From positions 15,096,834-15,160,833 of the forward strand of contig CM036199.1 in the NCBI GenBank assembly GCA_020631735.1: a stretch of DNA of 64,000 bases, given 5' to 3'. Both the position numbers and the translations under genes were made by a program. This DNA comes from Saccharum officinarum (lineage: Eukaryota; Streptophyta; Magnoliopsida; Poales; Poaceae). This document shows positions 57,101 through 64,000 of the stretch, piece by piece. Below the pieces are notes generated by a model. It worked only from the letters and a program-made list of their open reading frames with translations. It did no database searches and was not told the DNA's origin. The stretch's first letter is position 1; each line of letters opens with the position of its first letter.

Positions 57101-58984
57101 TCCAATTTATATTTTTCTAAAATACTACACATCATGCAGATCCTAACAAAATTTATCTCATAATTTTTGGGCAAGTAAAATCCTAGATCTACATTTCCTA
57201 AATCTTACCCAAAATCTGTGGCAAATATAAAAAGGAAAACAAAAACTAAATCCAAAACCCTGCTACCGGGCCGGCCTGCAAAGCCAACGCGGCCCAAATC
57301 TCGCGGCGTGGCCCGCTCCCGCGCGCGGCCTGCTACGGCTCTCGCGCGCGCGCGTGCGACTGACCAGATGGCCCCACCGGTCAGAGAGAGAGGCGGAGGG
57401 GAGGAGCTGCGGTCGCCGGAGCTCGCCGTCGGTGAGCCGACCGGCGAAGCCGAGCGGACGAGCATGACCACGTCATCGAGCTAAGTGATTGGTGGCAAGA
57501 ACGGGGCGGCAGAGCCACAGAAAGGTGCTCGCCGTCAGGCATGGCGGACCGCCGGTACGGTGGTGGCGAAATCTCACCGTCGGTGAGCCCGACGTCCCAA
57601 CCTTAACCCTCGATGAGCATCCCCATTCTACCTCGATCCTAACGCACTTACAAGCGGGCGATAGAGACGCCAGAGACCCCTGGCCACAGAGAGCCATCGC
57701 ACGGAGGAACTCCGGCGAGGTACCGCGGCGGCGGAAAACGAAAATGCAACCCTACCGAGGCGCGATTGGCTACGTGGAGTGGACGGTGAGGTAGCGGGCT
57801 TCAAGGCGGAGTTGTGGACGTGTTTTTGTGGGCGGCAGTGCGGTGGAGAGCGCGCACGAGCTCGCCGGAGTGGAGGCGACAATGGTGCTCGGTCGTTCCG
57901 CCCGGTGGAGGAGAGAGCGGGAGAGAGAGAGTTGTGGCGCGAGTGAGGGCGGAAACCGTCGGCGTGGCGACCTTGAAGGCCTGGTGGCCTGACGGGTGGG
58001 ATCGCGGCCGGCGTACGGCTGCCACCGCGCGGCCACGCGTCGGCGCTGGTCTGCGGTCGGTCGGCCACCGACTGAAAGCCTGAACCTCTGAAACGATGGC
58101 TGCATTAGGTGACTGACAGTGGTATTTTGTCGTTGATTATCTCCCAGACCAGCTTGATTTAGTCGAAGACGATTACATCAATTATGTAGAGCTACATGAG
58201 GGCTATAACTTTGTCAATTGGCTCCAGGGCTGGTTCGGCTTAGTTATTGAGATATAGCGTCCTAAAGTGAGGCACCCGAAAACTGAAACTGAGTTTCAGT
58301 GAGTCACACCGACTGAAACCCATTTTTCCAGGCACCATATCTCATAAATCATTTAGAACTAGGTGATGGTGATGTTGACAATGTTGTAGAGCTAAGTGAG
58401 TACTACAAAAGTGTCAATATGAGTTGGGGCTGGTTTGGTCTGGTTTGCAAACTACAAGCTTCCAAAGCAGGCCACAGTAAAACTGGAGGGACACTTTTGA
58501 GACTTAGAAAAATTCCAAGTGTTGAGACAGCCCCTCTAGCTGACTTCTGGGCCATTTTTGAGCATGTTATGGCCAGTTTCATGAGATGGTCATATTGAGA
58601 CTTTTGTTCCCCATAAAATTCCCTACAACTTTGCTTAAGGGTGCTCCTCCATGCAAGGTCTCTAAGCTAGACTTTTTAATTGGTCAAACTAGAGCATCCT
58701 AGGGCTAAATGCTGGTCAACTACGCCTTGGAGGGCATTTTGGTGATTTTGGTCAACATGAACCTTGCTCCATTAGTGACCCTAAGTATAGCTAAGGTGTT
58801 GTGAGATATAATTGGCTACTCTACCCTTTAGTTACACCAACCCCCTAGTGTCACATGATGTGAGCCAAACAAAATTCTAAAAACAACCACATTTGTTGCA
58901 ACCACATAAAATAACATGAATGATGCATGCTTATGCTTATGCAAATGCAATGCAATTAAGGAGCTAAACACCTGAGGTGTTACA
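54135..58984 (-). repeat. Element A 5' LTR (4,850 bp)
   Basis: Partner of 42823-47682. On the minus strand it starts TGTAACACC and ends GTTCTGTTACA next to the PBS. It carries the conserved GGGTAAGTCTAG word near 54595-54606, about 460 bp before the LTR end. Confidence 0.9.
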
Positions 58985-58989
58985 CCGGA
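58985..58989. repeat. Target-site duplication of Gypsy element A (right)
   Basis: CCGGA, against CCAGA on the left side. Confidence 0.65.
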
Positions 58990-59340
58990 TTCATCTCCTC
59001 TAATCCACTCGCCATAGCAACGACGGAAATTCGGGGAAGTAGAATCAAAGAGCAACAAACACAAAACAAGCCAAGGGCTCAATCCACATCTTACTGATCG
59101 ACGGGGATTGAAAAAGAGAGGAAGAATAAAGAGTGGAACTCGCACTCCTTCGACCAACTCGTCATGGAACGGATGAAGGTTGGACGAAAAGAGGCATGAC
59201 CACGATCCAAACCAACTCATGGGCACCACAACCGTGCAGCTAAATGACACAAGGCTATTCCTGCGGCTCGTAGTGATGCGGTTGTTCATCGCTAGACCCG
59301 AAGGGAACACCATGGTAAAGTGGTACAAACATACGAGGTG
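58985..59340. other. Unassigned flank between element A and the gap
   Basis: 356 bp unrelated to the LTRs. It has an open + frame to the gap but no recognisable domain. It is probably the continuation of the element interrupted at 42822. Confidence 0.4.
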
Positions 59341-59440
59341 NNNNNNNNNNNNNNNNNNNNNNNNNNNNNNNNNNNNNNNNNNNNNNNNNNNNNNNNNNNN
59401 NNNNNNNNNNNNNNNNNNNNNNNNNNNNNNNNNNNNNNNN
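59341..59440. other. Assembly gap (100 N)
   Basis: Exactly 100 N. The sequence resumes at a point equivalent to 46173 inside the LTR of element A, so at least about 3.3 kb of LTR is probably missing here. Confidence 0.95.
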
Positions 59441-60934
59441 AGTCGATTGGTGGCAAGAACGGGGCGGCAGAGCCACAGAAAGGTGCTCGCCGTCGGGCAT
59501 GGCGGACCACCGGTACGGTGGTGGCGAAATCTCGCCGTCGGTGAGCCGACGTCCCAACCCTAACCCTCGATGAGCATCCCCATTCTACCTCGATCCTAAC
59601 GCACTTACAAGCGGGCGATAGAGACGCCAAAGACCCTGGCCACAGAGAGCCTCGCGCGGAGGAACTCCGGCGAGGTACCGCGGCGGCGGAAAACAAAAAC
59701 CAACCCTACCGAGGCGCGATTGGCTACGTGGAGTGGACGGTGAGGTAGCGGGCTTCAAGGCGGAGCTGTGGACGCGTTTTGTGGGCGCAGTGCGGTGAGA
59801 GTGCGCACGAGCTCGCCGGAGTGGAGGCGGCAATGGTGCTCGGTCGTTCCGCCCGGTGGAGGAGAGAGCGGGAGAGAGAGAGAGTTGTGGGCGAGTGAGG
59901 GCGGAGACCGTCGGCGTGGCGACCTTGAAGGCCTGGTGGCCTGACGGGTGGGACCCGGCCGGCGTAACGGCTGCCACCGGCACGCGTGCCACGTGTCGGC
60001 GCTGTCTGCGGTCGGTCGGCCACCGACTGAAAGCTTGAACCTCTGAAACGATGGTTGCATTAGGTGACTGACAGCGGTATTTTGTCGTTGATTATCTCCC
60101 AAACCAGGTTGATTTAGTCGAAGATGATTACATCAATTATGTAGAGCTACATGAGGGCTATAACTTTGTCAATTGGCTCCAGGGCTGGTTTGGCTTAGTT
60201 ATTGAGATATAGCGTCCTAAAGTGAGGCACCCGAAAACTAAAACTGAGTTTCAGTGAGTCACGCCGACTGAAACCCATTTTTCCAGGCACCATATCTCCT
60301 AAACCATTTAGAACTAGGTGATGGTGATGTTGACAATGTTGTAGAGCTAAGTGAGTACTACAAAAGTGTCAATATGAGTTGGGCTGGTTTGGTCTGGTTT
60401 GCAAACTACAAGCTTCCAAAGTAGGCCACAGTAAAACTGGAGGGACACTTTTGAGACTTAGAAAAATTCTAAGTGTTGAGACAGCCCCTCTAGCTGACTT
60501 GTGGGCCATTTTTGAGCATGTTCTGGCAAGTTTTCATGAGATGGTCATATTGAGACTTTTGTTCCCCATAAAATTCCCTACAACTTTGCTTAAGGGTGCT
60601 CCTCATGCAAGGTCTCTAAGCTAGACTTTTTAATTGGTCAAACTAGAGCATCCTAGGGCTAAATGCTGGTCAACTACACCTTGGAGGGCATTTTGGTGAT
60701 TTTGGTCAACATGAACCTTTCCATTAGTGACCCTAAGTATAATAAGGTGTTGTGAGATATAATTGGCTACTCTACCCTTTAGTTACACCAACCTCCTAGT
60801 GTCACATGATGTGAGCCAAACAAAATTCTAAAAACAACCACATTTGTTGCAACCACATAAATAACATGAATGATGCATGCTTATGCTTATGCAAATGCAA
60901 TGCAATTAAGGAGCTAAACACCTGAGGTGTTACA
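59441..60934 (-). repeat. Element B 3' LTR, truncated by the gap
   Basis: It corresponds to 46173-47682 of element A. Near the gap it shows many one-base deletions relative to both LTRs of A (for example 59630-59830), suggesting lower sequence quality. Confidence 0.85.
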
Positions 60935-60949
60935 GCCCTCCCCCTTATA

Positions 60950-63900
60950 AAAATCTCGTCCCGAGATTTGGAAAGCGTACCATTTTTCATAGAATTCCTT
61001 ATAACCATCCCGCAAATAGTCCTCCCGTTCCCATGTAGCGTCACTTTCACTACCCTGATTACTCCACATTACTTTATACCACTTAACCACTTTGCTTCTA
61101 GTCACTCGTTCCTGAGTATCAATCACTCGGACTGGCTTTTCTTCGTAAGTTAAATCAGATTCAAGCCTGATATCTCCTAACGGGACTCTTTCCTCAGGAA
61201 CTCGAAGACACTTTTTGAGCTGTGATACATGGAAGATGTTGAATATGGCACTCATTTCAGGAGGTAACTGGATTTTGTACGCAACAGCTCCACTGTTGCC
61301 TATGATCTGGAAAGGACCCACGTATCTTGGCGCAAGTTTCCGCTTAACACCAAAACGTTGGACACTCTTCATTGGAGAAACTTTCAGGTAAACGAAGTCT
61401 CCAACTTCAAACTCGAGCGGTTTTCTACGACGATCAGCATAACTTTTCTGTCTAGCTTGGGCTGCAGCCATATGTTTTTGGATGGTGACGGACTTGTTCC
61501 TCAGCTTCCAACAAAATCAATACATATACTAATACCTCCTTTCACCAGCTTCTACCCAGTTTAGTGGAGTTCTACACTTACGACCGTACAAAGCTTCGAA
61601 TGGGGCCATCTTAATACTCTCTTGGTAACTATTATTGTACGAAAACTCAGCTAGAGGTAACCATTTTTCCCAAGAACCCTTGGATGATATTACACATGCC
61701 CGCAACAGATCTTCCAAGATTTGGTTAACTCGTTCCGTCTGACCTGACGTCTGGGGGTGATAAGCAGAGCTTCTCACTAACTTGGTTCCCAGAAGGTGAT
61801 GCAAGTGCTCCCAAAAGCGAGCAGTGAACTGGGGACCACGGTCAGAGATGATAGTACGAGGTATCCCATGGAGCCGGACTATCTGATTGAAGTACAACTC
61901 AGCATAGTCAGTGGGACGATAGTCCACTCTAACAGGAATGAAGTGAGCTGATTTGGTTAAACGATCCACAATTACCCAGATGGAGTTATGATTTTTGACA
62001 GTAGGAGGAAGTCCGACAATGAAATCCATACTTATCTCTTCCCATTTCCAACCTGGGATAGAAAGTGGTTGAAGTAACCCAGCTTTCATATGCACAGCTT
62101 TAACTCTACAGCAGGTGTCACACCTAGCCACATATGCAGCTATCTCTTTCCGCATCTTGGTCCACCAATAGTATGGCTTCAAATCATAATACATCTTATT
62201 GCTACCAGGATGGATGGACAACTTAGAGGAGTGTGCTTCAGACATAATATCATTTCTAAGCTCTCGGTCCTTAGGCACAACTAACCTATCCTTGAACCAT
62301 AGTACACCCTCTTCATCTACCCTGAACTGTGTAGTTTCTTGCTCTTTCATCTTACGTTTTATGTGGAATACACCAGGATCAGTCTTTTGGAGCTCAATAA
62401 TTCTGCTTTTGAGAGTACAACTGACAGTGATGTTGTACAAGACTGCTGGATGTAGAAGGCGAGATCGATGAAAATCAGTTTCAACTAGGGAATGGCAATG
62501 AGACTTACGGCTTAAAGCATCCGCAACCACATTTGCCTTGCCAGGATGATAGTGCACTTGAAGGTTATAATCCTTAATCAACTCGAGCCATCTTCTTTGA
62601 CGCATATTTAACTCGGGTTGGGTGAAGATGTATTTGAGGCTTTTGTGGTCTGTGTAGATATTGCAAACATTGCCCAACAGATAGTGCCGCCAGGCTTTCA
62701 AAGCATGAACAACTGCGGCGAGTTCTAAGTCATGCGTTGGATAATTCACCTCATGTTTCCGAAGTTGTCGAGAGGTATATGCAATCACTCGGCCTTCCTG
62801 CATCAACACACCTCCCAAACCTATGCCTGAGGCATCACAATAAACATCAAATGGTTTCTCGATATCCGGTTGTGCCAAAACCGGAGCTGAGGTTAGGAGG
62901 GTTCGCAGTTGGTGAAAAGCCGCATCACACTCAGGAGTCCAGACAAACCTGGTGTCTTTTTGTAGCAACCGAGTCATTGGCTTGGCTATTTTGGAGAAAT
63001 CCGGGATGAAGCGACGATAATAGCCAGCCAAACCAAGAAAACTCCGGACCTCGTGAACCGAGATAGGAGCCTTCCAGTTCAGTACTTCTTGTACCTTGGC
63101 GGGGTCCACCATAATTCCTCCATCGGACAACACATGCCCAAGGAAAGGTACTTCTCGAAGCCAGAATTCGCACTTACTGAACTTTGCATATAGTTGATGT
63201 TCACGCAGTCTTGTGAGGACTATACGCAGATGTTCAGCGTGATCTTCCTCATTTACAGAATATATCAGGATGTCATCAATAAATACCACCACAAACTTGT
63301 CCAATTCGGGCATAAACACCGAATTCATCAAGTACATGAAGTGTGCGGGGGCGTTGGTCAAGCCGAAGGACATAACAAGATATTCATAAAGACCGTATCT
63401 GGTAGAGAAGGCGGTTTTTAGAACATCTTCCAGATGGATTTTAATTTGATGATAGCCAGATCTTAGATCAATCTTGGAGAAGACTTTAGCTTTAGACAAC
63501 TGATCGAACAAGATGTCGATGCGCGGTAGAGGGTACTTATTTTTGACAGTGACTGCATTGAGAGGTCTATAATCTACGCACATTCGCAATGACTGATCCT
63601 TCTTCTTTACAAATATAGCAGGACATCCCCACGGCGACGAACTAGGACGAATCAATCCCTTCTTCAAAAGTTCATTCAATTGCACCTTAAGTTCAGCTAG
63701 TTCATTCGGAGGCATCCTATAGGGTCTCCTAGAGATGGGCGTCGTGCCAGGCAACAACTCAATTTTAAATTCCACATCCCGATCCGGAGGGAGTCCCGGC
63801 AATTCATCGGGAAAAACGTCCGGAAACTCATTCACTACCGGAATTTCGGCCAACACCTTTGCTTGCACAACATGAACTTTCCCAAACAAATCAACTTTTC

Positions 63901-64000
63901 TAGGAAGTTGTACCAGAAAACCCTTTTGATCTGTAGGATCTCTGAGCATAACTACCCGAGTGGATGTATCAATGAGTACCCCATTCTGACTCATCCAATT
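60950..64000 (-). CDS. pol: Pol polyprotein of element B (protease end to chromodomain), 5' end outside window
   Basis: The frame is open from the window edge (63994, just after the protease region) down to 61529 without a stop: reverse transcriptase ([21 protein letters not shown]), RNase H (YCDASG, TDHKSL), integrase zinc finger (CDTCC) and catalytic core ([27 protein letters not shown]). Between 61530 and 61471 there are compensating small indels (+1, -2, +4) relative to element A, with a stop at 61529-61531. The same frame then continues at 61471 through the C-terminal domain and chromodomain ([10 protein letters not shown]) to about 60914. It lacks the three pol stops of A, so it is the younger or better preserved copy; the single break may be a sequencing fault. 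Confidence 0.85.

Larger units (their letters stand above)
42823..58984 (-). mobile_element. Complete Tekay/Del-like Ty3/Gypsy chromovirus (element A, 16.2 kb)
   Basis: Two near-identical direct repeats (42823-47682 and 54135-58984) start TGTAACAGAAC and end GGTGTTACA on +. Read on the minus strand the order is: 5' LTR, tRNA-Met-type PBS, leader, an extra ORF with a histone-H3-like start, gag, protease, reverse transcriptase, RNase H, integrase with chromodomain, polypurine tract, 3' LTR. That domain order and the chromodomain place it among chromoviruses; the very long LTRs and sequence flavour suggest the Tekay/Del lineage. Four nonsense codons interrupt the otherwise continuous gag-pol frame, so this copy cannot move by itself. 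It sits inside an older unassigned element. Confidence 0.9.
59441..64000 (-). mobile_element. Second Tekay/Del-like Gypsy copy (element B), partial
   Basis: 3' LTR remainder (59441-60934), polypurine tract (60935-60946) and pol running to the window edge on the minus strand. It is highly similar to element A throughout. The 5' LTR, gag and any H3-like ORF would lie beyond 64000. Confidence 0.9.

Noticed and set aside
1..64000. CRISPR arrays, bacterial operons, rRNA or tRNA genes
   Set aside because: No spaced identical repeats with unique spacers, no rRNA signature and no tRNA cloverleaf were seen. The window is plant nuclear DNA, and the tRNA-Met-like words are retrotransposon primer-binding sites.

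Overview
The window is repeat-rich nuclear DNA of a panicoid grass, most likely Andropogoneae (sorghum, sugarcane or Miscanthus type). The reasons are long Ty3/Gypsy and Sirevirus-type Ty1/Copia elements, many Tourist-like and Stowaway-like MITEs, a Helitron of the maize/sorghum terminal type, and GC-rich intronless carboxylesterase genes. The species cannot be fixed from sequence alone. Two runs of exactly 100 N (20778-20877, 59341-59440) mark a draft assembly, and several single-base indels in homopolymers may be sequencing errors.

Layout. 1-1260: remnant of a transposon-associated GRF-zinc-finger gene and a cluster of TGGCGCCA palindromes. 2209-6155: solo LTR of a Tekay-like Gypsy family with a perfect 5-bp target duplication. 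6251-17001: Sirevirus-like Copia complex in the order LTR, gag-only interior, LTR, truncated second interior. 17002-17894: remnant of a retroelement-like ORF. 18045-20777: MITEs. 21571-27280 (minus): six-exon RBP45/47 (UBP1-like) RNA-binding protein gene with three small frame-breaking deletions. 31334-32368 and 33931-34917 (minus): tandem pair of intact class-I-type plant carboxylesterases (CXE). 36301-40500: a 4,200-bp Helitron carrying fragments of phosphomannomutase and DnaJ (DNAJC9/dnaJ6-like) genes. 42823-58984: complete 16.2-kb Tekay/Del-like chromovirus in minus orientation with 4.85-kb LTRs. 59441-64000: 3' part of a second, better preserved copy, running off the window.

The most interesting signal is an extra ORF at 52741-53361 in the complete chromovirus, between the 5' LTR and gag. 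Its start is a close copy of the histone H3 tail (ARTKRTARKSTGGRAPRHQL). A long coiled coil, a highly acidic tail and a SUMO-interaction-like motif follow. The same element encodes an integrase with a C-terminal chromodomain, the class of module that reads methylated H3 tails. The H3 methylation sites K4 and K9 are kept, whereas K14, K18 and K23 are replaced. This suggests histone-tail mimicry by a retrotransposon and is the best candidate here for an undescribed system.

The only intact host-type genes I can support are the two carboxylesterases. The RNA-binding protein gene is either a young pseudogene or a gene hit by assembly errors. Everything else is transposable elements, their nested debris, or intergenic DNA without recognisable genes.
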